Made by a program: the position numbers and the translations under genes. A stretch of DNA of 20,370 nt from an uncultured Coriobacteriaceae bacterium (GTDB lineage Bacteria; Actinomycetota; Coriobacteriia; Coriobacteriales; QAMH01), in NCBI GenBank assembly GCA_902783925.1, contig CACZSV010000185.1, positions 1 to 20,370 of the forward strand, given 5' to 3'. Each line of letters starts with the position of its first letter. Position 1 is the first letter of the stretch. Shown one piece after another: positions 1 to 6,800 of this stretch. The notes under the pieces are model-generated. The model was not told the DNA's origin and did not search any database. It worked only from the letters and a program-made list of their open reading frames with translations.

Positions 1-22
1 CCATTTTGATACCGCAATTAGT

Positions 23-87
23 GTCCAAAGTTGAGGTATGCCAAAGCAAAACCCTTGTTCGCAGAATCCAGAAGTCCAAGTTTGGAC
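23..87. promoter_or_regulatory. Two dyad sites, GTCCAA-N2-TTG type (candidate operators)
   Basis: Positions 74-87 form a perfect dyad, GTCCAA-GT-TTGGAC. Positions 23-36 carry a degenerate relative, GTCCAA-AG-TTGAGG. A third relative lies at 788-801. The 9-mer GTGTCCAAA at 21-29 is also the exact reverse complement of TTTGGACAC at 81-89, so the two sites face each other across about 50 bases. They lie downstream of the Mop gene, so they may serve a gene to the left of the window or form a repeated intergenic element. Function is inferred from symmetry and repetition only. Confidence 0.4.
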
Positions 88-102
88 ACTCTTTAGGGCG
101 CT

Positions 103-137
103 ACGAAAAGGAAGGCAGCCCTCAAACGGGGACTGCC
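103..137 (-). terminator. Probable intrinsic terminator of the Mop-domain gene
   Basis: Read on the minus strand, just after the stop codon of the Mop gene, a stem forms from GGCAG/CTGCC plus three further G-C pairs with one bulged base. The loop is about seven bases, and the T-rich tail TTCCTTTTC follows. The tail is broken by cytosines, so the terminator may be weak. Position and direction fit the end of the 140-aa gene. Confidence 0.5.
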
Positions 138-169
138 CTTGGCCAGCGCTTTATGCGTCGAAGCCGTAA

Positions 170-592
170 TTAATCGACGGCTATCAGGACATCGCTTGCT
201 TTGATGATGGCAACAGCCGCGCTGCCTTCTTTCAGGCCAAGACTCTCGATGGATTCGTTGGTAATCGAGCCGGAGATCTTTACGCCGTCGGCGTCTTCGA
301 TTGTAACGTGGCCGTTCACAGCACCCTCTTTAACAGAGACGATCGTGCCTTCGATCTGGTTGCGGGCGCTAATGCCCTCGATTTTTTTCGTCGCGAATAT
401 CACGTTGGTCGCCTTGATGACTGCGTAGCATTCCTTGCCTTCTGCCAGGCCGAGATCCTTGACGGACTCCATGGTGATGTCAGCCTTGATGGGGTTGTGG
501 TTGCCACGGCAGATGACGACGACCGCGTTCACCGCGCCTTCATGTATGCTCTTTACGGCGCCTTTGATTTGGTTGCGTGCGCTGATTTTCAT
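170..592 (-). CDS. Tandem Mop-domain molybdate-binding protein (ModG-like molbindin)
   Basis: This is a 140-aa cytoplasmic protein made of two consecutive Mop (TOBE-type) domains, about residues 2-70 and 73-140. Each domain opens with the same heptad Ile-Ser-Ala-Arg-Asn-Gln-Ile (3-9 and 74-80). Each also contains a Glu-Gly-Ala-Val-Asn turn and ends in an Ile-Lys-Ala-(Thr/Ser)-(Asn/Asp)-Val-Ile/Leu strand. Di-Mop proteins of this length (ModG family) bind molybdate at subunit interfaces and serve as cytoplasmic molybdate stores. No DNA-binding or ABC-ATPase domain is attached, so it is neither ModE nor ModC. The ATG at 592 follows AAGGAAGG at good spacing. Its place beside three molybdopterin enzymes suggests it buffers molybdate for their cofactor. 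The two domains look like an internal duplication. The family assignment is firm and the storage role is inferred. Confidence 0.9.
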   Translation of the reverse strand: MKISARNQIKGAVKSIHEGAVNAVVVICRGNHNPIKADITMESVKDLGLAEGKECYAVIKATNVIFATKKIEGISARNQIEGTIVSVKEGAVNGHVTIEDADGVKISGSITNESIESLGLKEGSAAVAIIKASDVLIAVD

Positions 593-911
593 GCTTCCTT
601 CCTTTCATGTTTTGATGGCTGGACAATCCAGTCATTCGAATCTAATGGAGGTGCATTAGCTCAGATGATGCATAAATAAGTTTGAGCTGAAAATAAACTA
701 CAAAAAGAATAAAGCATAATAAGAATAATCACAATAGAAAATAATGATTCAAATCTTGATACGTTGTGCAATGCGGGTGCGATCAGTGTCCAAATTTGAA
801 GCCTGCTGCAGCAAAAATGCTAGTTCATAGCGATTTGGAAGTGCGGCTTTGGTCACTAACTGACTGAGCCGGTACTGCTCTCGGGGCTATTTTGTGGAGT
901 TGGCAAGCCTG
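593..911. other. 319-bp intergenic region, no gene: Mop promoter region and third GTCCAA site
   Basis: I see no credible coding sequence here. The stretch 690-760 is strikingly AT-rich. On the minus strand TTGTGA (734-729) and TATTCT (711-706) are 17 bp apart and form a weak candidate promoter for the Mop gene. Positions 788-801 (GTCCAA-AT-TTGAAG) are the third member of the dyad family seen at 23-36 and 74-87. No clear intrinsic terminator for the upstream aminotransferase was found, so read-through into the Mop gene is possible. Confidence 0.4.
788..801. promoter_or_regulatory. Third GTCCAA-N2-TTG site upstream of the Mop gene
   Basis: GTCCAA-AT-TTGAAG shares the left arm and the TTG start of the right arm with the perfect dyad at 74-87. 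Its flank AGTGTCCAAA is identical to the flank of the site at 20-29. It lies about 200 bp upstream of the Mop start. An operator role is inferred. Confidence 0.35.
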
Positions 912-2201
912 TTACGAATGCAACATTATCTTCTCGAGCGCAGCTATGCGGGCGCACACCGTGAATATCCGTGCAGCTTGCTCAAGCTCTTCGACGCTCG
1001 GGAAGCTTGGTGCAATACGGATATCCGCATCGTGCGGATCGTCATGGTACGGCCAGGTGGCGCCTGCGTCCGTGAGCGTGACACCAGCCATGCGCGCCTT
1101 GCTGACCGTTGCCTTTGCTGTTCCCTCGAGGCCAGTGAAGCTGATGAAGTAGCCGCCCTGTGGGTGCGTCCAGGCGCCAATGCCCGTGCCCGCGAGATCT
1201 TCTTCGAATATTTCAAGTACCTTTTCGAAGCGGGGGCGAAGCAAGGCTGCATGCTTGCTCATATGCTCGGCTATCCCCTGGGCGTCCTTCAAAAAGCGGA
1301 CATGGCGGAGCTGGTTGATCTTATCGAAGCCAATCGTCTGCGCCTTCATGGCATCGAGTGCCTCTGCAACGTTTGTCTCGCTCGACGCAAAGGCGGCGAT
1401 GCCCGCACCGGGAAACGTCACCTTGGAGGTCGAGCAGAACTCGAATACCATATCCGGGTTGCCGGCTTTCTCGCATTCGTCAAGCATGTTGAGAACGTGG
1501 TCCTGGTTTTCTGATGCGTCGTTGAGGTGGTGGACGATATATGCGTTATCCCAGAAGATGCGGAAGTCCGGTGCGGCGGGCTTGAGCGAAGCAAGCGCCC
1601 GCACGACAGCATCGGAATAGCTGCAGCCCGTCGGGTTCGAATATTGGGGAACGCACCATATTCCCTTAACTTTCGGGTCCTTAACAAGCTCTTTGATCTG
1701 GAAGACGTCGGGGCCGTCTTCGTCCATTTCAATGGGAAGCATCTTGATGCCGAAGTGCTCGCATATTGCAAAATGACGGTCATAGCCGGGCGAAGGGCAG
1801 AGGAATGTCACTTCGTCTTGTTCGCTCCAAGGCGCGTGTCCGCCAACGCCAAAGCTCCATGCACGCGAAATCGTGTCGAACATCACGTTGAGGCTCGATG
1901 CGCCGCAAACGACAACCTGCTCTGGCCGGGCATGAACCATTTCTGCGATAAGCGCACGTGCTTCTGGGATACCCGCGAGCACGCCGTAATTACGACAATC
2001 GGTTCCGTCCACCGATACGAGCTCGCTTGTGGAGTTGATGATATCGAGCATAGGGAGGCTCAGTTCAAGCTGCTCGGGGCTCGGCTTGCCGCGCGCCATG
2101 TTGAGTTTGAGCCCAAGAGCTCGGTACTCGCTGTACTTGTGTTCGAGCTCGCTGTGAAGCTCGCGGATTTCTTCAAGGCCCATCTCGGTGTATGCAGTCA
2201 T
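912..2201 (-). CDS. PLP-dependent aminotransferase, type Ic aspartate aminotransferase family
   Basis: This 429-aa fold-type I PLP enzyme would exchange an amino group between an amino acid (probably aspartate or another acidic or aromatic one) and a 2-oxo acid in the cytoplasm. The Schiff-base lysine is Lys260 in Ser-Thr-Ser-Lys-Val-Thr-Phe-Pro-Gly-Ala-Gly. The PLP-contacting residues are Asn189-Pro190, Asp218-Asn-Ala-Tyr221 and the substrate-carboxylate arginine Arg395 (Asp-Ile-Arg-Ile-Ala-Pro). The N-terminal Asn-Tyr-Gly-Val-Leu-Ala-Gly-Ile-Pro-Glu-Ala-Arg stretch (71-82) is characteristic of the Ic subgroup rather than classical AspC. The length matches that family. The ATG is preceded by GGAAAGGG. 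It is divergently transcribed from molybdoenzyme operon A, and the shared intergenic region is the only visible link to it. Exact substrate specificity cannot be read from the sequence. Confidence 0.88.
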   Translation of the reverse strand: MTAYTEMGLEEIRELHSELEHKYSEYRALGLKLNMARGKPSPEQLELSLPMLDIINSTSELVSVDGTDCRNYGVLAGIPEARALIAEMVHARPEQVVVCGASSLNVMFDTISRAWSFGVGGHAPWSEQDEVTFLCPSPGYDRHFAICEHFGIKMLPIEMDEDGPDVFQIKELVKDPKVKGIWCVPQYSNPTGCSYSDAVVRALASLKPAAPDFRIFWDNAYIVHHLNDASENQDHVLNMLDECEKAGNPDMVFEFCSTSKVTFPGAGIAAFASSETNVAEALDAMKAQTIGFDKINQLRHVRFLKDAQGIAEHMSKHAALLRPRFEKVLEIFEEDLAGTGIGAWTHPQGGYFISFTGLEGTAKATVSKARMAGVTLTDAGATWPYHDDPHDADIRIAPSFPSVEELEQAARIFTVCARIAALEKIMLHS

Positions 2202-2257
2202 TGCTGGCCCTTTCCAATTTGCTCGTATTGTTTGTTTATCCGTTATCGGGAGTTCTC

Positions 2258-2263
2258 ATTATA
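2258..2263 (-). promoter_or_regulatory. Candidate -10 box for the aminotransferase gene
   Basis: A perfect TATAAT lies on the minus strand at 2263-2258, giving a leader of about 50 bases before the ATG at 2201. No good -35 hexamer is seen 16-18 bp upstream, so the promoter may be weak or activator-dependent. Confidence 0.35.
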
Positions 2264-2352
2264 GCGATATAGCCGTTGCATCTATGGTGGCGCCAAGCAA
2301 CATCCTTTTGGACGCGCTTCCATGCCCGTTCTTTGTCTGAGATGGCGTTTTG

Positions 2353-2431
2353 CCTGATGGGAGACTCATCAATTATTAGGTATTGCCTTACTTACCGCAT
2401 CGCAAACGGTTTCGTGCGCCTTTGTTCTTGC
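2353..2431 (+). promoter_or_regulatory. Promoter/operator region of operon A, conserved with operon B
   Basis: Positions 2353-2383 align without gaps to 8500-8530 upstream of operon B, with 26 of 31 bases identical. The last 13 bases, AATTATTAGGTAT, are identical. A second block at 2415-2431 matches 8557-8573 in 14 of 17 positions (consensus TGYGCCKTWGTTCTTGC). The blocks lie 104 and 56 bp upstream of the ATG. No strong sigma70 -35/-10 pair is apparent, which would fit an activator-dependent promoter. The LuxR-type protein encoded at the end of this operon is the natural candidate activator (inference). Confidence 0.6.
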
Positions 2432-2486
2432 TACGTTTTTCAAGCCGGCTTTTAGGGTTTAGCAACCAAGAGAGAGAGGAAGCGGC

Positions 2487-4853
2487 ATGAGTGAAGATGA
2501 ATTCTACAAAAGGGCGGAAGTAGTAAAGCTCGATACGCTTTCGGATGTCAACGACATCGGCAAGCCATGGCGCTACGAAGAAAACGGACTCACCGTCACG
2601 CGAACGAGCCCATGGTCTCCGCCGGGGTGCCATCCGGTTGGATGCGGTCTCAAGCTTTATGTTGATGATGATGGCAAGCTCGTGAAAGTCGAAGGCGACG
2701 AGAACAATCCGGTGACCCAAGGGCGCCTGTGTCCGAGGTGCGTGGCCCTCAAGGACTATATATATAGCCCCGCTCGTTTGCTTCATCCCATGAAGCGTGC
2801 GCGTGAAGATCGTGGCAAAGCTGACAAATGGGAGCAGATCTCGTGGGATGAAGCACTGGATATAATCAAAGAAAACTACGAACGCATTACGGCTGAATAT
2901 GGGCGTAAAAGCATTGCCGTATTTGCCGGCACAGGCCGTGAGGGCGGAACATTCGCGCCATACGGAACCATGTGTTTTGGAACGCCGAATTTCTGCTATA
3001 CGCAATCTGGCTACGCTTGCTATACCCCGCGTCTCGCCGCGATCGCTTATATTGCGGGCACGACATATCCTGAATGGGACTACGCCGGCGCATTGCCAAA
3101 ACGCTGGGATGACCCGGCATACGACCAGACCGAAGTTCTAATGGTCTGGGGCAAAGCTCCGCTCGAATCGAGTCCGGACGGCTTCTTTGGACATGCAGTG
3201 ATTGATGCTATGCGCCGCGGTACGCGTCTCATCGTCATCGATCCTCGTGTCACCTGGCTTGCGGCGCATGCGGATATCCATCTGCAGTTACGTGCAGGAA
3301 CGGACACCGCCCTTGGCATGGCAATGCTCAACATCATCATCAACGAGGGCCTCTATGATCATGATTTTGTCGAATACTGGTGTTATGGATTTGACGAGCT
3401 TGCAGAGCGCGTCAAAGAGATGACCCCTGAACGAGCTGCTGAGATTTGCGATGTGCCTGTTGAGAAAATCTATGAAGCGGCCCGCATGTATGCGTCAGCA
3501 AAGCCGGGTGCCATACAGTGGGGTCTGGCAGCTGACCAGAAAACCAATGGCATGCAGCAAGGGCAAGTCTCTGTTGCCCTCATGGCCATCACGGGCAATC
3601 TCGATGCCCCAGGCGGTCAGATTCTGCCTGGGACGGGCGCAGGCCACAATGAGGCTGGGTTTGGGTTTGAGAAAGGCGTTGGTGCAGACTTGCAGGCCGA
3701 GATGATTGGCCTTGCAGAATATCCCGCCTACTGCATGATTATTTTGAATGCGCAGGCGGACCTCATGCTCAAAGCGCTCGAAACCGAAGAACCGTATCCC
3801 ATCAAGATGGGTTTCTACGCTGGCAATAACCTCATGTCATGTACATCGATGGAGCCCAAGCGCTGGCATGACGCGATTGTCAAATCGCTCGAATTCTGTG
3901 TGGGCCTCGACACGTTCATGAATCCTTCTATCGAGGCGTCGTGCGATTTGTTTCTGCCGCTTGCCACGGTGGCGGAGCGCGACGGCACGGTATTCACGCA
4001 TTACGCGCCTTGCACGGTTACTGCTGGCTTCATGCACAAGGCCATAACTCAGGGCGAGGGCAAAACCGACTACGAAGTTTGCTATGAAATCGGCAAGAAG
4101 CTCCGACCAGAGGTCTGGGAGGAATTCGCCACGGCAAAGGAGTTTATGGAGGCCCTGCGCCTAGGCAAGCGCGAGGGCGGCACATACTTTGACAAGGTTG
4201 CAGAAAACGTGGTCTGTCAAATCCCCGTCTCGTATTACAAGTACGAGCGTGGCGAAATGCGCGAAGACGGTGGTCCCGGTTTTGCAACGCCCACGGGCCG
4301 TGTCGAGCTTTGGTCAACTGCATTCAACCAGTTTGGCGAAGATCCGCTGCCATACTATGAAGAGCCGGAATTTGGCCCGGTTGATCCCGAGCTTATGAAG
4401 GAATATCCCTTCATTCTCACGACCGGCGCTCGAACAATCGCGTTTTTCCATTCCGAGCATCGACAGATCCCGTACCTGCGTGAGCTCAATCCGGACCCGA
4501 TTACGGAAATCAATCCTGCTGTTGCAAAGCGTCTTGGTATCACGGATGGTCAATGGGTACGTCTGACGAGTCCGTTTGGCGAGTGCGTGCAGAAGGCAAG
4601 GATCACCGAGGCCGTTGACGAGAAAACGATTCACGCTCAGCACGCATGGTGGTTCCCGGAAGAAGATGGTAACGAGCCGAACCTCTACGGGAATTTCCGG
4701 TCAAACATCAACAACCTGCTTCCCAATTTCCACTTTGGCAAGCTCGGTTTTGGCGCTCCCAACAAGTGCCTCGTGTGCAAAGTCGAGCCCATTGCAGAGA
4801 GCTTCGATACCGACATGGATTTGATCTGGGAGAAATTTGGAGAGCTGGTGTAA
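2487..4853 (+). CDS. Molybdopterin oxidoreductase A, transhydroxylase/catechol dehydroxylase-type catalytic subunit
   Basis: This 788-aa enzyme belongs to the DMSO-reductase superfamily and would carry a bis-MGD molybdenum centre. No Tat or Sec signal is present (N-terminus Met-Ser-Glu-Asp-Glu-Phe), so it acts in the cytoplasm. The N-terminal Fe-S region has Cys48-x4-Cys53-x28-Cys82-x2-Cys85. A Cys-Tyr-Thr-Pro-Arg motif (178-182) holds a likely Mo ligand or active-site cysteine. Val-Trp-Gly-Lys (220-223) and Ile-Asp-Pro-Arg (251-254) are cofactor-binding landmarks. Thr-Pro-Thr-Gly-Arg-Val-Glu-Leu (601-608) precedes the C-terminal pterin domain. The nearest characterised relatives I recognise are pyrogallol-phloroglucinol transhydroxylase and the Eggerthella-type catechol dehydroxylases. 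It differs clearly from enzymes B and C: it is shorter, has Ala147 where they have His in His-Gly-Thr-Gly-Arg, and has one extra residue between the first two cysteines. AGAGAGAGGA precedes the ATG. The Fe-S subunit starts 2 bp after the stop. The reaction is probably reductive dehydroxylation or hydroxyl transfer, with the substrate unknown. Confidence 0.85.
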   Translation: MSEDEFYKRAEVVKLDTLSDVNDIGKPWRYEENGLTVTRTSPWSPPGCHPVGCGLKLYVDDDGKLVKVEGDENNPVTQGRLCPRCVALKDYIYSPARLLHPMKRAREDRGKADKWEQISWDEALDIIKENYERITAEYGRKSIAVFAGTGREGGTFAPYGTMCFGTPNFCYTQSGYACYTPRLAAIAYIAGTTYPEWDYAGALPKRWDDPAYDQTEVLMVWGKAPLESSPDGFFGHAVIDAMRRGTRLIVIDPRVTWLAAHADIHLQLRAGTDTALGMAMLNIIINEGLYDHDFVEYWCYGFDELAERVKEMTPERAAEICDVPVEKIYEAARMYASAKPGAIQWGLAADQKTNGMQQGQVSVALMAITGNLDAPGGQILPGTGAGHNEAGFGFEKGVGADLQAEMIGLAEYPAYCMIILNAQADLMLKALETEEPYPIKMGFYAGNNLMSCTSMEPKRWHDAIVKSLEFCVGLDTFMNPSIEASCDLFLPLATVAERDGTVFTHYAPCTVTAGFMHKAITQGEGKTDYEVCYEIGKKLRPEVWEEFATAKEFMEALRLGKREGGTYFDKVAENVVCQIPVSYYKYERGEMREDGGPGFATPTGRVELWSTAFNQFGEDPLPYYEEPEFGPVDPELMKEYPFILTTGARTIAFFHSEHRQIPYLRELNPDPITEINPAVAKRLGITDGQWVRLTSPFGECVQKARITEAVDEKTIHAQHAWWFPEEDGNEPNLYGNFRSNINNLLPNFHFGKLGFGAPNKCLVCKVEPIAESFDTDMDLIWEKFGELV

Positions 4854-4855
4854 CG

Positions 4856-5350
4856 ATGACTACATATGGACTTCTTTTCGATTACGAGTATTGCACGAAT
4901 TGCGGATCATGCCAGGTGTCTTGTAAAGAAGAGCACGCTTATCCCGTGGGTAAGACAGGTATCAAGGTCATGACCGATGGGCCCTGGAAAATCGACGACG
5001 AACACTGGAACTACAACCATTGGCCAATCGTGACTGATCTATGCGACCTGTGTCCAGAGCGGACGAATGCAGGGCGCGAGCCAATTTGCGTGCATCACTG
5101 CCTCGCCAACATCATTACCTATGGTCCAGTTGAGGAGCTTGCGCAGAAGCTGGCAGAAAAACCAAAGCAGTTTCTCGTGGTACCGCAGTTCAATCCTATT
5201 GGAAGTCGTGAAAAGTTTGTCTCAAAAAAGACGGACACGCACAAGGCTGCGCATATCGAAGTCGAGGGAACAGGAAAGGCGAGCTATGCCGTGCACCGGC
5301 ATGATACCAAAGTAGGCGAAATCGACGAAAACGAAGGCACGGTATTCTAG
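4856..5350 (+). CDS. Two-cluster [4Fe-4S] ferredoxin-like electron-transfer subunit of enzyme A
   Basis: This 164-aa protein has two four-cysteine sets: Cys13-x2-Cys16-x2-Cys19-x3-Cys23 and Cys63-x2-Cys66-x11-Cys78-x3-Cys82. The arrangement matches the small subunits of DMSO-reductase-family enzymes (DmsB/PsrB/transhydroxylase beta type), which pass electrons to the molybdenum subunit. Those usually hold three or four clusters, so this is a reduced two-cluster form. The C-terminal 80 residues carry no further cysteine and are rich in Lys and Glu. The ATG at 4856 lies 2 bp after the stop of enzyme A, indicating translational coupling. A longer in-frame start at 4766 would overlap enzyme A and is unlikely. 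No signal peptide is present, so it is cytoplasmic. Confidence 0.9.
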   Translation: MTTYGLLFDYEYCTNCGSCQVSCKEEHAYPVGKTGIKVMTDGPWKIDDEHWNYNHWPIVTDLCDLCPERTNAGREPICVHHCLANIITYGPVEELAQKLAEKPKQFLVVPQFNPIGSREKFVSKKTDTHKAAHIEVEGTGKASYAVHRHDTKVGEIDENEGTVF

Positions 5351-5377
5351 CGTGGGCCCTATCAAGAGGTGGTTGTT

Positions 5378-5812
5378 ATGGTGAAGACGGCAAAACCGGG
5401 AAGTGTCGTCTCGATTCGATACAAGGGCGGCGCGAAGGGCGAAGAAGTTCTCGACGACCATTCCAAGGGCGAACCGTTGAAGGTCATGCTTGGCGACATG
5501 AAGTTGCCACAGGGAATCGAAGAAGCGATTTTTGGTATGAAGGCGGGCGAATCCAAGCAAGTGGAAATCCCATGTGAGCTTGGGTACGGCAGCTATAAAG
5601 ACGAGCTTGCCAGCTGGTATCCACGCATGGTGCTCAAGGAAGGGTACAGCTTGAAGCGAGGGGATATCATGTTCTACACGAACCCCGACGATGGCAGCAA
5701 AATGCCCGCATGGGTTACCGGGGAAACGCAAGACACGGTGCGCCTCGACTTTAATCATCCGTATGCAGGCAAGACGCTCGAGTACTGGATCGAACTCGTC
5801 GACCTGATGTAA
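5378..5812 (+). CDS. FKBP-type peptidyl-prolyl isomerase, SlyD-like
   Basis: This 144-aa protein has the split FKBP fold with an insert-in-flap domain. The FKBP half (about 1-70) contains Leu-Pro-Gln-Gly-Ile-Glu-Glu-Ala-Ile-Phe-Gly-Met-Lys-Ala-Gly-Glu. The chaperone insert is followed by the SlyD hallmark Asp-Phe-Asn-His-Pro-Tyr-Ala-Gly-Lys-Thr-Leu (124-134) and a final FKBP strand. The His/Cys-rich metal-binding tail of E. coli SlyD is absent. SlyD-family proteins catalyse prolyl isomerisation and act as chaperones, including for metalloenzyme maturation. Its position directly after the molybdoenzyme and Fe-S genes suggests a role in folding or cofactor loading of that complex (inference). 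The ATG at 5378 follows AGAGG by 8 bp and is preferred to the GTG at 5369. Confidence 0.88.
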   Translation: MVKTAKPGSVVSIRYKGGAKGEEVLDDHSKGEPLKVMLGDMKLPQGIEEAIFGMKAGESKQVEIPCELGYGSYKDELASWYPRMVLKEGYSLKRGDIMFYTNPDDGSKMPAWVTGETQDTVRLDFNHPYAGKTLEYWIELVDLM

Positions 5813-5822
5813 GGATGACAAG

Positions 5823-6044
5823 ATGTGCTACCCATGTACGCGTTGCGGCCTGTGCGGAAAATACAAGGAGTCGAGCCCATTGTATATTCCGCCTGCTGCA
5901 ATACTGTGTTTTTCATGCGGCGGCATAGTCGACGCGGCAAGCGGGGTGTGTACATGCTGTGGTGAGATTGCATTCGCCCCGCTTGCTCGCATGAGCTCAA
6001 CCCCGCGTGCCGGAGACGAAAAGACGCCCGCGCTGGGCAGCTGA
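5823..6044 (+). CDS. Small double zinc-finger protein, MCYPC family, copy 1
   Basis: This 73-aa protein of unknown function starts Met-Cys-Tyr-Pro-Cys and places cysteines at 2, 5, 8 and 11 (CxxCxxCxxC). A zinc-ribbon-like set follows at 29, 32, 43 and 46 (CxxC-x10-CxxC), with an extra Cys45. The same two modules with identical spacing occur in the 61-aa protein at 6801, so the two are paralogues. The first module could bind zinc or an iron-sulfur cluster, and the second is a typical rubredoxin/zinc-ribbon knuckle pair. The gene starts 10 bp after the FKBP stop with AAGGA upstream and is inside operon A. I do not recognise a named family. A role as an adaptor, metallochaperone or partner of the adjacent AAA+ ATPase is possible but speculative. 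Confidence 0.75.
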   Translation: MCYPCTRCGLCGKYKESSPLYIPPAAILCFSCGGIVDAASGVCTCCGEIAFAPLARMSSTPRAGDEKTPALGS

Positions 6045-6075
6045 AATAATGCTGCCGTTGTTGGAAGGATGTTCC

Positions 6076-6777
6076 ATGTTCTCGCTTATAGATGAGATCG
6101 TTATAACCGAATCGAACCAGGATGGTTTCGAAACAATCCTGAACATCACGAACGAACGCGATGCTCCAGTAAAGGCCGTCATCCATGGCCCGTTGCGGTC
6201 GGGAAAAAGCACCGTTGCCCAAGCGCGTGGACGTTCGCGTGATCTGCTTTCGGGAAAGAAAGTCCAGTATGCGCATATATCTGAGCTTGTCTCATTCTTC
6301 AACCTCGGCGATGTGGGCGAGAAATATCTCGAACAAGCGGGCGCGGTCGATGCGCTCATTCTTGACGGAATCGATGCATCTTTGATTGCAGACGAGGTCG
6401 CCACTCAGCTTTGCAAATTGCTTATTCTGTCGCGAAATGATCAAAAAGTCGATACGCTTATTATCAGCGATCTTGAACCGAGCGAACTTGACGCTTCTGA
6501 GCTAGGGCAGGCATTAGAGGGTTTCAGCAAGATTGCGGTTGAGCCTCTCAATGCAGAAGGACTCATCACGTTTGCCCATAAAATGATCCTGCGCTATAAG
6601 GATGAAAATGCAGAAGCCCCAAGTTTGGACGAGGGGGCAATTCGATATATTTCGGGCACGTTCGCGCATTCTGCCCAGGACGTGCGCAATGCAATTCGAT
6701 ATCTCATGACAGGGGGAATTTTTGGGAACGAAAGCATCGTTAGCGTAAACGAGGTGATGCATGTTCTCAATAATTGA
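6076..6777 (+). CDS. DnaA/Hda-like AAA+ ATPase without DNA-binding domain
   Basis: This 233-aa protein has the layout of DnaA domain III. It carries a Walker A Gly38-Pro-Leu-Arg-Ser-Gly-Lys44-Ser-Thr, a DnaA-like strand after it (Val-Gln-Tyr-Ala-His-Ile-Ser-Glu-Leu), a Walker B Ala-Leu-Ile-Leu-Asp97-Gly-Ile-Asp100, and a sensor-1 strand Leu-Ile-Ile-Ser131-Asp. The helical lid has a sensor-2-type Asp-Val-Arg204-Asn-Ala-Ile-Arg. The lid resembles DnaA's Asn-Val-Arg-Glu-Leu segment. There is no domain IV, so it does not bind origin DNA in the DnaA manner. The Walker B has Gly where DnaA has a second acidic residue, so hydrolysis may be slow or lost. I chose the ATG at 6076 because GGAAGGA ends 6 bp upstream; the in-frame GTG at 6007 and ATG at 6049 lack this. 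It is sandwiched between two paralogous zinc-ribbon genes. Its role is unknown and may be remodelling or regulatory. Confidence 0.75.
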   Translation: MFSLIDEIVITESNQDGFETILNITNERDAPVKAVIHGPLRSGKSTVAQARGRSRDLLSGKKVQYAHISELVSFFNLGDVGEKYLEQAGAVDALILDGIDASLIADEVATQLCKLLILSRNDQKVDTLIISDLEPSELDASELGQALEGFSKIAVEPLNAEGLITFAHKMILRYKDENAEAPSLDEGAIRYISGTFAHSAQDVRNAIRYLMTGGIFGNESIVSVNEVMHVLNN

Positions 6778-6800
6778 TGTAGGGAAGGCTATAGTGTCCG

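Noticed and set aside
308..679. Open reading frame on the plus strand across the Mop gene
   Set aside because: It is the antisense shadow of the clearly conserved tandem Mop domains and has no ribosome binding site.
894..2264. Several plus-strand open frames of 146-245 codons opposite the aminotransferase
   Set aside because: The minus-strand frame carries the full set of PLP-enzyme motifs. The opposite frames show no recognisable domain.
6617..6630. Match of 12 of 14 bases to the GTCCAA-GT-TTGGAC dyad inside the AAA+ gene
   Set aside because: It encodes ordinary residues (Pro-Ser-Leu-Asp) within a conserved region and lies far from any start codon, so it is more likely coincidence than an operator.
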